From Stieleria maiorica (lineage in GTDB: Bacteria; Planctomycetota; Planctomycetia; Pirellulales; Pirellulaceae), in assembly GCF_008035925.1 (NCBI RefSeq), contig NZ_CP036264.1, positions 4,400,402 through 4,464,401 of the forward strand: DNA of 64,000 nucleotides. Direction: 5' to 3'. The translations under genes and the position numbers were made by a program. Every line of letters starts with the position of its first letter. Positions within the stretch are counted from its first letter, which is position 1. The notes under the pieces were generated by a model. The model searched no databases, was not told where the DNA came from, and worked only from the letters and a program-made list of their open reading frames with translations. Shown one piece after another: positions 19,501 through 34,500 of the stretch.

Positions 19501-22500
19501 CGGAATCGCCGGAGGCCAAGTCGGTTCGATCGAACTGTATCACGACGGCAGCGAGCCGGAGACGCAAAGTCGACTGAGTAACGTCAGCGTTTCCTATGGC
19601 TATTCCAACGGTGTCAACGTTCGTCAGGCCACGCCGACGCTTGAGAACGTCCATGCGTTTCGAAACGTCGGTGCGGCCTACTACTTCGAACTTGATGCCG
19701 CTCCGTCGGTCACGGGTTTGACCGGTGATGGCAATCTGGGGGGAGATCGAATCGCGATTCAATCCGGCACGCTGACACAGAGCCGGGTTTGGGACTATGG
19801 CGAGTTGCCGATTCACGTCATCAACGGCAATCTGACGTTAGGAACCGATTCGCAGTCCACACCTGCGGATCTGGAAATCGCTGCCGGGACCGTCATCAAG
19901 ATTGACAGCGCGGCATACCTCTGGGCCCGCGACGGAGCACTTCGCGCGCTCGGGACACCGTCCGATCCGATCTACTTCACCGCCGCAAGTGATGATACCG
20001 TCGGTGGGGATGTGACCGGTGACGGCGATTCGACCAGGCCCTATCCAGGTTTTTGGGAATCGATCTACATCGACTCGGCGGGCAGCGAGCTCGCCAACGT
20101 GATCGTCCGCTATGCCGGTGACTCCGATGGCAACGGCATCTCCTCCGGTGAAAGACAGGCGATCGAAGTCAGGACGGATATGGCCCTGACCAATGTCGAT
20201 ATCAAATCGTCTTACGGCGGCGGCGTGCGGATCGAAGGCGGGGCGAGCGTCACATACACCGGTGGCCGTTTGGATTCGACCACGGAATCTGACAGCGCGG
20301 CTCGATCGGCGATCGTCGTGGTCAACGGCACGCTGACGGCAACGGATTTGGATATCCTTGCCCACGATGGTTCCGGCGATATTGGAATTTATGTCCTCAA
20401 CGGCCAATCCGCCAACGTCTCGCACAGCACCTTTCTCGGCAACACCATCGCGGTTCGCCATGACGGCACCGATCCCGGACTCGCCTTCTTTCAGAACAAC
20501 TGGTGGGCCAGCTCCGGCGGGCCACACGATCCGTCAAGCGCTGACGGATTGATCAATGACAATCCTGCCGGTCAACTGGTCTCGGACTACGTCGACTACG
20601 CCGGATTCTTGACCTCGCCGCCTGCGCGAGCCATCGGCCCGCGTGTGGTTTCGATGCAACGACTGGCTCCGACCACCGCGCCGGTTCATCATCGTTACGA
20701 AGCGACCAACAACGCGCTCGACGAGACCGGATTACACAATGGAACTCCGGTTGGCGAGGCCAGTTATGGTCCTGGCCGATCCGGCGGATCTTCGTTCCTG
20801 CTGGATGGAGATGGCGACTACATTAACCTGGGCGGCTGGGCACCGCAGGGCGATTGGACCATTGCCGCGTGGGTCAATCCAAACTCTGTCGCGGCAACCG
20901 GTTGGGTGGGGCTGGCGGGCAGCCAGTCGTCCCGGCGCGACTGGTCGATTTCGATTTACAACGGCAATTACGTGGCGGTGTTCGAATTCGGCCAAAGGGT
21001 CGATAGCGGGATTGCAGCAACCGTCGGCGTGTGGACACATGTTGCGGCAACGCTTCGTGATGGAATGGTGCACGTTTTCATCGACGGCGTGTTGAAAAAT
21101 AGCGTCGCGGCCCCCGACTATGTGCCATCCACCGCAGGTGCCCGCCTCGGAAGTACAACCTTCGATAATGCGGGTTTCTTCGACGGACGGATCGACGAGG
21201 TGTCGATTGTCGATCGGGGCGTCAGCGACCAGGACATCGTGTCTTTGCGTGACTCAGGGACACTCACCCCGTTCGTTCCCCAAGACCGGTTCTTGGTGAC
21301 CTTCGACCGCCCCATCGATCCGGCCAGTTTCAGCGTCGACGATATTCACATTTCCGGGCCGTCCACGGTGGTTGCGGTCGATGTCGAAAGCGTCACCGAA
21401 TACTCCGCCCTGGTCACCCTGTCTGGACCTTTAATCAACGCGGGAACCTACGTCATCTCCGTCGGGCCGAACGTCACGGGGACGGCGGGCACGTTGATGG
21501 ATCAAGACGCCGATGCTCTTGCGGGTGAACCGGTCGACGACGTCTTTCAGTTGTCATTGTTGATCGACACGTTCGGTCCACGCGTCATCAGTCAGTCGCC
21601 GTCGGGATCGACCGGCTCCGTGCTGTCGTCCATCGACATCACCTTCAACGAGCCGATCGATCCGGATTCGCTGTCGGTCGATGACATCCAGTTGTTCGAT
21701 CCGGCAGGCGTCGCAGCCTGGGATGCTTACGATCCAAATGAAGTTATCGACGGATTCAGTGTGTCGGTGGTGGAATCGACCACGGCCTTCAGCGGACTCA
21801 GCGGCGCATTGGCGGTGATCGACGACGTCAATCGGCACGCATCGACGCAATCGGTCAATGCACCGGTGATCAACTACGGTACGTCGGCCGGCAATTTCCC
21901 GTCCGATCAGTCGATTCCGCTATCGGGATCCGACGCGAGTTATATCGTGTTGGACGCGCGTGCCACGATCACGATTCCGACTGCCGGCAAGTGGACGTTT
22001 GCGGTCGCCAGCGACGACGGGTATCGGCTGGACATCGACGGGCGGATTGGTGAGTTCCCGACTGGCCGGGCGATCGCGACGGACTTGCACGTGTTCGATT
22101 TCCCGGCCGCCGGCGACTACCCGCTGCGGATGGTGATGTTTAACCAAACCGGCGGCCTTGGATTCGAGTTGGCGGCGGCCGAGGGCGAAGTCGCGACGTT
22201 TGATGCGTCCACCTTTCAACTGGTCGGAGCGAGCGCCGGATTGGCGGTGAAGACGAACCCGGTTCCGCCGGCCAGTGACATTCAGATTCTGTCCGTTGAT
22301 CCAACGGATGAGTCCAACAAAACCTTCAAGATCAGTTTCCCCCCACAACCGTCCGACGGCGATTATCTGTTGGTCGTGGATCCCAACGCGACCGATTTGC
22401 AAGGCAACCGGCACGATCAGGATAACGATGGCGTCGGTGCAGAACCGGTGCAGGATCGATACATCAGCCGGATCACGGTCGCCCGCGATCCGCTCCGCGT

Positions 22501-25500
22501 CGTCGCCCAATCACCGACGACGACCATCAATGGTGCGTTTGAAGAATTCACGGTCACGTTCAACGTCCCGATCGATCCCAATAGTTTTGCTACCAGCGAT
22601 GCACGTGTGATCGGGCCCGGCGGCGAAGTCACGGTGACGTCCATCGAGCAGGTCGATGCGACGACGTATCGCGTCAACGTTCAGCGAACCACCGAAGATG
22701 GCGACTACCAGATCTTTGTCGGTCCCGACATCACCGATCCGGCGGGCAACCGAATGGACAGTGACGGTGACGCGGTTCCCGGCGAACTGGAAGACCGCTA
22801 CATCGGTACCTTGCAAGTTGCCGGTGGCGGTCCCTACGTCACCGGTTTCTCCCCCGTTGGGACACTCGGCCCCGGCAGCAATTCTGCCGAAATCTCATTC
22901 AGCGAACCGGTTCGGTTGAACAGTTTTACGACCGATGACATCGTTTTCACGGGTCCCAATGGACCGATCGGCATCACGTCCATCACACCGATCGGCAGCC
23001 GTTCTTATGCGCTCGCGTTTCCCGCCCAAACAGCCGGCGGAACGTACACCTTCGCCATCGGCCCCGACATCGATGACTTCGCCGGATTGGCGATGGACCA
23101 GGATCGAGACGGTGTCGCCGGGGAAGCGGTCCAGGATGTGTTCAACGCCTCGTTCACGATCGACGCCGTCGGGCCTTCGATCATCGCGTACACGCCGGAT
23201 TTCGTCAGCAAACCCTATGCCTTCATCGACTTCACGTTCGACGAGGCGATCGTCCCGGGCAGCTTCACCCCCCAAGACGTCACCTTCACCGGTCCCGCCG
23301 GCGCGATTCCGGTCAACCAGGTTGTCACGATGGACGTCAACAAGGTCCGCGTGTCATTCGGAACGCAGAACAAGTTGGGCGTGTACTCTTTTCAAGTCGG
23401 ACCGATCATCACCGACTTGGCCGGCAATCGGATGGACCAAGACGGCGACGGAAACTTTGGCGAACCCGACGACGATGTGTTCCGGGGAACGGTCACGTTT
23501 GCCGCACCGGATCTGGAAGTCACCGCGCCGGCGCTGCCGACCGCGGTGCAAAACGGCGATTCGGTCACGATCCAGTGGACGGTGCAGAACAACGGCGGCG
23601 CGTCGGCGATCAATCCATGGACCGACCGCGTCGTCCTTTCCGCCGACAACGTCTATGGCGGAAGCGACGACCGATTTCTCGGCAGCGTCACCCGCAACGT
23701 CGATCTGGCGGACGGCGAAAGCTACTCGGCGTCGATCCAGGCATCGATCCCGTTCGGGGTTGCAGGCGACTACTACGTCTTTGTTCGAACCGACCACGCC
23801 AACCAGGTGTACGAGGACGACTCGAGCAACAACACGGCGTCAACCGCGATCACGATCGCCCAAGCCGATCCGCCCGCGGACCTGATCGTCGACGCGGTCT
23901 CGATCCCCGTCGGCGCCTTCATCGGCGACACGCTCAGCGTCACCTGGCGAGTCCGTAATGACGGGACCGCGACCACGCTGGTCGACAGTTGGACCGATCG
24001 GTTGTACTTGAGCACCGACAATGTCCGCGGGGGCGGCGACATCTTCCTGGGCAACTACACCCACACGGGGAATCTCGCGGCGGATGCGTCATACACGACG
24101 TCGGCGATGCCTGTCATTCCCGCACACGTTGCCGCCGGTGACTATTTTGTGTTGGTCGAAACCGATGCGACCAACCGTGTGGATGAACCCACTGCGGAAG
24201 ACAACAACGTCTCGTCCAGCCTGGGGACAGTGAATGTCGCGTTGACTCCGCTGCCCGATCTGGTTTCGCAGGGTGTCGCCATCGATTCAGGGACCAGTCC
24301 GGTCAGTGGAGAAGCCTTGACGGTCCACTGGACAACGCGAAACGACGGCGATGCGGCGACAAGCGGGGCGTGGATCGAACGACTTTATCTGTCCAGCGAC
24401 AATGCACTCTCAAATGATGATGTCGCGCTGGGACAAATCGCGGTGTCGAGCGGTTTGGCGATCGGCGCCCAGATGGAAAACACGTTGACGGTGACACTGC
24501 CTGACGGCGTTTCCGGGACACACTCTTTGATCGTCGTTCCCGATGCGGACAACTCGGTCAATGAGGGCGATGGGGAGTCGACCGGAAACGCGTCGCTGGA
24601 GATTGACGTCACCAGTTTCCCCTACGCGGATTTGACCGTCAGCCAAGTGATCGCGCCAGAGTTGTTGATCGGCGACCCGGTCGATTTAACGGTCTCGTGG
24701 ACGGTCGAAAACGTCGGTTCGGGTCCCGGACGCCAATCCGGTTGGACCGATCGCGTCGGCTTGTCCAACGACGCGATCCTGGGCGACGCCGATGACATCG
24801 TGCTCGGCGATTTCGAACACTTCGGCGCCGTCCCGGTTGGGCAGTCCTACACGCGTACCGAGATCATTCCGCTGGCCGCGCGAACCAACGGGCGGTTCAC
24901 GCTATTCGTCCAAACCGACGTCGGCGATGTCGTTTACGAGCTCGACGGCCACGCCAGCAACACCGGCTCGCCGGATAAGAACGTGGACATCACCACGAGG
25001 CCCTACAGTGACCTGTTCGTCGAATCGGTTTCCGTCACCGGCGGTCAGTCCGTGACGGCCGGGTTGCCACTGGAAATCAATTGGACGATCGGAAACCGAG
25101 GCATCGCGACGACCGACCGCGACACCTGGACCGACTACATCTATGTCAGCAAGAACGAAAACGGCAGCGGGCTGCGATTGATCGGCAGCAGCACCCACGG
25201 CGGTGCGTTGTCCGTCGGGGGATCGTACACACGCACCGAATCGTTCGATTTGCCCCGTGATTTGGATGGGCAGTACTACGTGTTCGTCCGCACCGGAGGA
25301 CCGTACGAGTTCTTGTATTCCGGCCTTGATGCAACCGGCGGCAACCAAGGCCGCAGTGATTCCGTCGACGTGTTGTTCGTCCCGCCGACGGCCAATCTGG
25401 TCGTCCAAGACGGATCGATCACCGTGCCAGACTCGCCCGAAGGGTTTCTCGATGGCACACAGATCGAAGTCGGCTGGACGATCCTGAATGATTCCGATGA

Positions 25501-28500
25501 TGCGAACGGGATCACGGAAAACGGCTGGACCGACCGCGTCTATTTGCAGTCGACCGATGGATCACAGACCTTCGATTTGGGGCGGTTTACGGTCGCCGAC
25601 CCGCTGGAGCCCGGAAAATCGGTCCGGCGAACCGAACTGGTGCGATTGCCGCGTGCGATCGGTCAATTCCGTTTGTTCGTCCAATCGGATGTCACGAATC
25701 GGGTACTCGAAGCGAACGAGCTGGACAACACGTCGTTTTCCGACCCGTTCCAGCTAAATCTGAAACCACGCGCCGATTTGCGTGTCGACGTGACCAGCGA
25801 CTATCCCGCCGGGGTGACCGCCGGAACGAGCATCGACGTTGCGTTCACCGTCCGCAACGCAGGCACCGCAGACACTCCATCGGGCGGCAGCCGCTGGGTG
25901 GACCGCGTTTGGTTGTCGTCGTCAGCCAGCAGCACATCGGGGGCGATCCTGTTGGGAGAACTGCAAAACGGTTCTGCCCTCGGATACGTCGGGACGACCT
26001 CCGGGCAGGCAACTGAGTACAGCAGTTCGGCAAGTTTTCCGATCCCCCGCGCGCTGTCTGGAAACTGGTTCGTGTTGGTCGAAACCGATGCCAGAAACGC
26101 GGTGGATGAATTCCCCAATGACGGGAACAACCGCGACGCGCAGGCGATCGCGATCGACGCCAATCCGGTTCCGCCGCCGGACTTGGTCGCGGAGTTTATC
26201 AACGGCCCCGGCGACGCCTTTGACGATTCGTCCTTCACCGTTCGCTACAAAGTCACCAATCGTGGCGCCGGCGTGACCGATCCGGGGGCCTGGACGGACC
26301 AACTGTGGTTGACGCTCGGATTGGACGGTCCCAATGCGGCGCGCGGTGATCGGTTCATCGGTTCGCACCGTCATGGCGGCGTTCTGGAAGTCGGCCAGTC
26401 GTACGAAGCCGAGGCGACGGTCAGAATCCCCAAGGGATTGACCGGTCAGTATTTCTTGACGGTTTATGCAGACGGCTACCGCAGTGTCTATGAAGCGTCG
26501 TTTGCCGAGAACACCAATCCGGATGCGCCCAACGATCTGGACGGAAATAACTACACCAGCACTCCGATCAACATCCTGTTGACGCCGCCGTCGGATTTGC
26601 GGGTGCGGCAACTGAACGTGACCACCGATCAGCCGATCGTCGGCGGACAAAAGGTGGCGTTGGATTGGACGGTCGACAACATCGGAACGGTCGCGACGGA
26701 CCGTGAAAACTGGGCCGATGCGGTTTATGTGTCCGCCGACGACGTCTTCGATTCCGGCGATCAACTTGTATTCGCGATTCCACATGCCGGGCGGTTGCAA
26801 CCGGGCGATGAGTACACGCAGGAGGTCGAGTTCACGCTGCCGCCGTCGGCCAAGGGAAGCCACTTTTTTGTCAGGACGAACGTCGACCCTCGCGTCGCTC
26901 TGACCGAAGAAGCAAAATTCCTGGAGGAAGTCGCCGCGGTGTTAAAACGGATCGAATCGGCGACGGGAAAACCGATCGGCAAAACCGAGATCGGAGACCT
27001 GAAACAGTTTTCACGAAGTGAGTTATTGGAGATTTTGGCCGGGCCGACCAACACCTTGGTCCAAGTGTACGAGGGACCGTTCACCGACAACAACGTCGGC
27101 GCCGCTCAAGCCCCGGTCGAAGATACGATCGCAGATTTGGTCGTGGAGAATGTCACGGCGTCGCCGACCAGCAAATCCGGGGAACCGATCACCGTCTCGT
27201 GGACCGTTCGTAATTCGGGTGACGCCGCGACCGATGGGGTCACGCAATCGGTCAAGCAACACGTTTACCTCTCCAAAGACCCCGTCTTTGACGCCAGCCG
27301 TGCGATCTTGGTCGGTTCCCGCGCCAAGGTCCTCAACGCCCCGATCGCAGCCGACGGTTCTTACAACGCCAGCATGGTCGTCGCATCTCCGCCGGGCAGC
27401 AGCGGCAATTGGTACGCGCATGTGTTCGCCAACGTCGACCTGTATCGCGGCGTACCCGTACTCAACGCATTCGCAAAAAGCGGCTTCCCGGATTGGCCAC
27501 AATACTTTGTCGACAAGACGTGGGAAGCGGGGCGCAAATCGAACAACTCTGATTCGTCGGACATCATCGCGATCGAGTATGCCGAACCGAATTTGGTGAT
27601 CTCCAATCTGTCAGCGGTTCCGACCAGTCCCGACAGCGGTTCGCTGATGGACGTCGCGTTCACGGTCACCAACGCGGGGACTCGGGTCACCCGCGTGGAT
27701 CAATGGCACGATCGAGTCTATTTGTCGACCGATACTTCGACCGATGCCTATGACATCGAACTGGGGGCGTTCCGGCGAAATGAAGCACTCGGGATCGGGG
27801 AAAGCTACGACGTCGCACTTCAGGTCCGTGTGCCAAACAACATCGGCGGGGAGTTTCATGTGATCGCGGAAACCGATGCGACCTTTGTCGATCGAAACGC
27901 CGCGCTCTATTCGCTGCCGTACCCGATCGCCGAAGGCTGGACGCGATTGCGAGGCGGCGGCAATAAGGTCCAGGAGTTTAACGACGAAGGCGACAATCGG
28001 GACAGCGTGCAATTAGACGTGCAATTCGTCCCGGCACCGGACTTGGTGGTCGATTCGGTCGACTTCATCAGCCCCGACGACCCGCCGTCCAACGTCGTCG
28101 AAGTCGGCAACGATTTCACGTTCACTTACACATACAGCAACGATGGCGGCGTGATCCCGGATTCGCAAGTCCCCTTCTATGATCGGGTGTATTTGTCACG
28201 TGATCGATTGCTGGACGTTTCCAGCGATCACTTCGTCCGGCAGATTCGCCGCGACGAGGCGTTGGCGGCAGGCCAAACCGGATCGATCACCCAGACCGCT
28301 TGGCTGCCGCGCGGGATCACCGGCGATTACTTCATCATTGTCGCGACGGATATTCCGCGTTCCAATCGCCCCGATGGCGAGGTGATCGAAACCAACGAAC
28401 GGAACAACATCACGGTTTCCGCAACGCCGATCTTGATCGTCCAACCGCCGCCATCGGATTTGCAGGTGATCGACATTTCGACGCCGACATCGGGAAGCGT

Positions 28501-31500
28501 GGGTGATGTGTTGACGGTTTCGTGGACCGTCGAAAACCGTGGCGACGAAAAGGCCCAGGCGCGAATCGCCGACGCCGTTTATCTGTCGGCCGACAACACC
28601 TGGGACATCGGCGATCGCTTCCTCGGACGCGTCGAACCCTTTTCCGCACGCACCTTGCAGCCCGGCGATTCCTACACCGCATCGCTTGACTTTGAAGTCC
28701 CCGCGGTACTGCCGGACGGGTACCGGGTGATCGTTCGCACCGACATCTTCGATGACGTCGTCGAGGGCGAAAACAACCGCAACAACGCGTCGACGTCCGC
28801 CGACGAAGTCAACATCACCGTACCGCTGTTGCGATTGGACATCCCGCTGGAAGAACAGTTGGCCGTCGGTGTCAGCCGTTTGTTTCAGTTAGACGTCTCG
28901 CCCGGTCAAACCATTCGCGTTGATCTGGACAGCACGACCGGTGTCGGCCGGCATGAGTTGTATGCGGCCCATGAACGATTGCCCTCCGCCTTTGACTTCG
29001 ATGCCGCTTACGAAGGTTACCTGTCGGCCGATCAGTCGTTGGTCATCCCGGAAACGCTCGGCGGACGCTACTTTGTGCTCGCCCGCGGTGGGGTTCGAGT
29101 GGATGTTGAGGAGAACGATCCGCGGGCGCGTCAGGAATACCCGGTGACGATGATCGCCACTCGGGTGCCATTCGGCATCACCGACGTGACGCCGGATTCG
29201 GGCGGCGACGATCGGTACGTGACGATGACGATTCGCGGCGCCGAATTCCCCGAACAAGCGGCGGTCCGTTTGGTGCGACCGACCTTGGCCGAATTCGCGC
29301 CGGTTTCGGTGTCCCGAATCGACGCGACGAAGATTGTCGCCGTGTTTGATTTGCGTGACGCCCCGCATGGCCTGTACGACGTTCAAGTCCTGCATCCCGA
29401 TGGGCGAATCGCGGTCGATCCGTACCGATTCCAGGTCGAATCGGCTGATCCGTTGCAGGTCAATGTCGGCGTCGGGGGCCCCAGCCAAATCGATCTCGGC
29501 GCGACAGGCGGCTACGGGTTCGCTGTCCAGAACCTGGCGAATGTCGACACGCCCTACACGTTGATGGAGTTCGCGTTTCCTAATGTGCAGAACCGCCGTC
29601 CCGATTTGATTCCCGGTCCGGCGATCGAATTCGCCAGCGGATTGCGCGGTGATGCATCGACCGTTGCACCGCTGTTCGACTCGATCAGCACGTTCGATTT
29701 TTCCGGTGTCGTGCCGGAGCTGAATCTTTCCGGCGTGCTGACCGCGCGTGGCGTCGCGATCGATCTGCCAAATCAAGGTGTGACCGAAATCGGATCGGCC
29801 GTGACGATCTATCCGGGGCTGCGAGAGCTGCTGGAGACGGATCCTGAATTCCTGAAGAACCTCAGCCCGTTCGAATTAGACGATCTGGGGTTCGACTTCT
29901 ATGTTGCCGCGGCATCGACACCGATGACGGCCGATGAGTACCTGGAGTATCAACGCGGTGAAGCGGCCAAGCTTCGCGACGCCATCTTGGCCGCCGACAT
30001 TGACGTTCCCGCTTCGTTCCTGGGACGCGCCCAATCGGCCTTGGTTTCGATCGCCGGTGACGCCGAAGCGTTCAGCACGCTTTACCTGCAAGCACTGGTT
30101 GATAGCGGATTGTTGCGGCCCGAAGATACGCCTCCGGTTGCCGACGGCCAAGCGGAAAAGATCAATTCATTCTTCACCGTGATCGGCGGATTGATGGGCG
30201 GGGAAACCGGAACCGGAATCGTCGACGATGCCGGAACCGCGCTGGCATCGGCCAGTGACAACCTGAGCGCGCTGATCGAACTGATTCGCGGCTTCTACGG
30301 TCACACGCCTGACGCGACCGGTGGCGGCAGTGTGGCGGACTTCGACGACTTTGATCAGGGGCTAGCCAACCCGACGTCCTTCGTCACGTTTACCCTGCGG
30401 GCCGGACCGCCGCCACTTTTCGAGGCAGGCGAGATCGCCGATGAAATCGCCTTCAACCTGGACGATCTGGGCAACCAAGTCGGCGATTCAACGACGTTGA
30501 CCGGGCCGACGGGATTCGGCGACCAAAATTTTGTACCGGTTGCGACGCCATTGCCTTACACCGTTGAAACGACGTACGACAGTGATGCCGTTGATGCGGC
30601 GCGTGAGATTCGCATCTTGGTCCCACTGGACGACACGTTGGACGAACGCAGTTTCCAGGTCGCCGACATCCAACTGGGCGGTCGTTCGATCTCGCTGCCG
30701 CCCGGTCGACCGAATTTCGTCGGCGAATTTGATTTGACTGATTCCGACGGATACGTGTTGCAAGTCACCGCCGGCGTGGACGCAAACACCCGCGTGGCGT
30801 CATACCTGTTACGGGCGATCGACGGTCGTGACGGTCTGCCGCCGGTAGATCCCGCCATCGGGTTGTTGCAGCCCGGCCAGCAGGTCACCGTCGGATTCTG
30901 GGCGTCGGCGAACAACGTGGTCGCGGCCGGTGATTCGAACCCGCTGGCAACCGGGGATGATATCCGCATGACCGCGCGGTCGATCATCGACGGCGGCGTG
31001 GAAGTCGACAGCCGCGTCTCGATCGCGACACTCGATGCCGCGGCACCGACAAGCACCGTGACGACCACGGCACTGGGTGGAAATCGATACGAAGTTTCCT
31101 GGTCGGCCGTCGACGACGTCGATGGAAGCGGTGTCGCGACGTATTCGCTGCTCGTTTCACGCGACGGCGGAACCCGCTATCGAAGCGTGTTGTACCGCAC
31201 CGATCAGACCTCGTACGTCTATCAGGCGGATCCGGGCGAACAACCGCTGTTCTTGGTGCGCGCGATCGACAACGCGGGAAATGTCGAACCCGTCGCCCAA
31301 GGTGTGCGTGTGCCAAGACTTCTGCCGGAAATCAATCTCGGCAGCGCGCCATCGGTCAGCGTCGTCCAACCCGTGGTGATTCCCGAAGCGGATGCCGGTC
31401 CTGGCACGGTAGCCGATCGCTTGTTCCAAGAAGCCGCGTTCGGAATTCCCTCCCGAACCAGTGCAACCCAGCCCAGTAGGTTCACGCGTGTGATTCGCCC

Positions 31501-34500
31501 GCTGGCGGCCGAGCGGTTTGCCACCATCCCGGGTGAAAGTGGCGCTGGAATCGGGGCCCTGGCGATGGCGGTTGGTCCGGATGGGACGATCTTCGTGTCG
31601 GGCGGACCGGGGCGCAACGAGCTGTATCGACTGAGACAGGGTTCCAGCCCGACATCCGACACGCTCGACAGACTGGAATCCTACCCCACATCGACTCCGA
31701 TCTATGAACTGGCGTTTGATGCGTCAGGACAGCTTTGGGCGTCGACCGGCGGCCAGGGGCTGTTGCAGCTTGATCCCAACACCGGTGCGGTGTTAGATCG
31801 GATCGGAGCGGGAGTGGCGTTGGGGATCGCGGCGATTCCCGGCGAGACGGCGCTGTATGTTTCCACGACCGGCGGGATCAGCCGCTTCAACACCGCGACC
31901 CGCAAGCTGACTCCTTTCAGCGAAATCCGAGTCGACTCCATGGCCGTTGCCGCCGACGGCACACTGTACGGAACGGCGTGGCCGGAAGGTGGCGAGGTGT
32001 TGCGGTTTGATTTTCGCGGCCGCGCCGAATCGATTGCCACGGTCAGCGGACGTGCCGAGTCCATCGCGTTTGGCCCGACCGGGTCACTGCTGGAAGGTGC
32101 GCTGTTGGTCGGCCATGAGGCAGAAGGCAGCGTGACGGTACTGGATCCGATTTCGCTGCGACAAACCAAGATCGCGACCGGTGGACGGGGACGAGTGGAA
32201 GGCATTCAGCCGATCGATGATGGCCGATTCCTGGTCACGCGGGGCGAGCAAATCGATGTCTTCTTTACCGTCGCGGCGCCGCGTGTGATCCAAACCCGGA
32301 TCGCTGAAGGGATGAACCGCGCGGAACTTGTCTTCGATGTCGCGCTCGCCACCAACCTGACCGATCCGGCCGGCGGAAACAATCCTTCCAACTATGGTTT
32401 AAAGAACAGGGAGACCGGCGAAAGTGTCAATATCGGCGCGGTGCGTTACGACAAAGCCACACGGTCGGCGCAGCTGCTGTTCGAAACATTGCCGCCGGCG
32501 GAATACGAGTTGACCGTCGCGCCGACGGTGGAAAGTGAACAGGGAATTCCGATCGGCGGCAACGGCTTCACCACGACGTTCCGCGTTTTCGAAGACGTCT
32601 CGATTTCGACGCGCGTTTCATATTCCAACACACGCATCAACCGCGCCGACGGCACGCTGCTGTTTGACGTCATGGTCAGCAACTCTGCCGACTTTGACAT
32701 CGCCGGACCGATCAACGTTGTGTTCGACGATCTTGGTGACAACTCCGTCGTATTCTTTGATCACGCCGGTCAGCCGGCCGGTGCCAACGGTTATCAGGTG
32801 CTGGGCGATGGGACGGTGCTGCCCGCCGGGGCGAATTCACAGTGGTTTACGGTCGCGATTGCCAACCCGAATCTGTTGGATCTGGATTTCAATCCACGGA
32901 TTCTTGCTACGTTGCCGCCGAACCAATTGCCGGTGTTTGGGACGACACCAGGGTTGGCCGCAAACGCAGACGTGGCATACCAGTATTCGGCCGAAGCGGA
33001 AGACCCCGATGGTGCAACGATCACATATGTGTTGGCGCAAGGACCGGCAGGGGCCGGCGTGAACCCGGATACCGGAGTGGTGGCCTGGATGCCAGGTCGA
33101 GCAACATCGCCGAAAGTGGATTTCGAACTACGAGCCTACGACGCCCGGGGAGCCTACAGACGCCAAGTGTGGACGGTGGATGTGTCGGGCGCCAATCGTG
33201 CCCCCGTCATCTCGCCGATCGATGACGTGCTGGCAACCGAAGGCGATTTGATCGAAGTCCCGGTCAGCGGTTTTGATCCCGACGGCGATAGCCTGTTCTA
33301 CTTTGCCGACAACCTGCCGCCCGGTGCCGTGTTTGATCCCTTCGGCCAGGCATTGCGATGGCGACCCTCAGGCGATCAGGCCGGTGTCTATGACGATGTC
33401 ATACTGAGCACCAGCGACGGCTTCGTCGAAACCAGCGTCAGCTTTCAAATCGTGATCGCCAACAAGAACGTCGCGCCGACGATCGCACCTGTTCCCTCAA
33501 GAACCATCAACGAAGGTGACGAGATCACGTTTCGGCTGTTTGGTGAAGATGCCGATGGCAATGATTTACGATACCTATCGCCCAATTTGCCGCCCGGCGC
33601 GTTCTTGGATCCCAACACAGGGATCTTCGAGTGGACGCCCGGTTTTGACCAACACGGCGTCTATGAACTGACACTGTTTGTCGACGACGGTCAGACCCTC
33701 GCGGAAACACAAACGGTGCTGACGGTGAACAATCTCAATGGACAAGTTCGCTTCCCGGCGATCGATCCGTTTGAGATTTTTGAGGGACAATCGTTCCAGT
33801 TGCGGGTCGCGGCGTTTGATCCCGAATTCCCCGTCGCACCCGTGACGCCGTCGGCCAACACCCAGGACTTTTTCGTCGACTTTGAAAGCTTCATTCCCGA
33901 TCTGACCTACGTCGTGACCGGTTTGCCTGCCGGCGCAAACTACGACGACACCACACAACTGTTGACGTGGACACCGGGCTTTGATGATTCAGGCCACTAC
34001 AACATCACGTTCCAGGCCACCGACGACGGCGATGGGACCGGCGTGCCGACGACCGACACGGTGATGCTCTCGTTGACCGTCGCCGATGCGAACTTCCCGC
34101 CGCAAATCGCCAATGTGGCGGCACAGTCAGTCGCCGTCGGACAAACACTGGACATCCCGATTTCGGCCAGCGACTTCGAGGGGGCGCCGTTGGCGCTCTC
34201 GGTTACCTTCAACGGCGCAACACGATTGCCGGATTTTGCGACGTTTACCGACAACGGTGATGGCACCGGATTGTTGTCCCTCGCACCGCAACCGGGTGAC
34301 CGCGACGATCTCCTGGTCGCGGTCACCTCCAAGGAGACAACCGGCGCGTTGCCGTTGACGTCGTCGGCTGAATTCACGTTGCAAGTCACCAGCCCGAACG
34401 AACCACCGGTGTTCGCGCCGTTCTTTGATTCCGTCGCGTTGGTCGACCGCGAGTTCGTCATTGACCTGCGGATCTCCGACGCAGACCAGGACGCCTTGAA

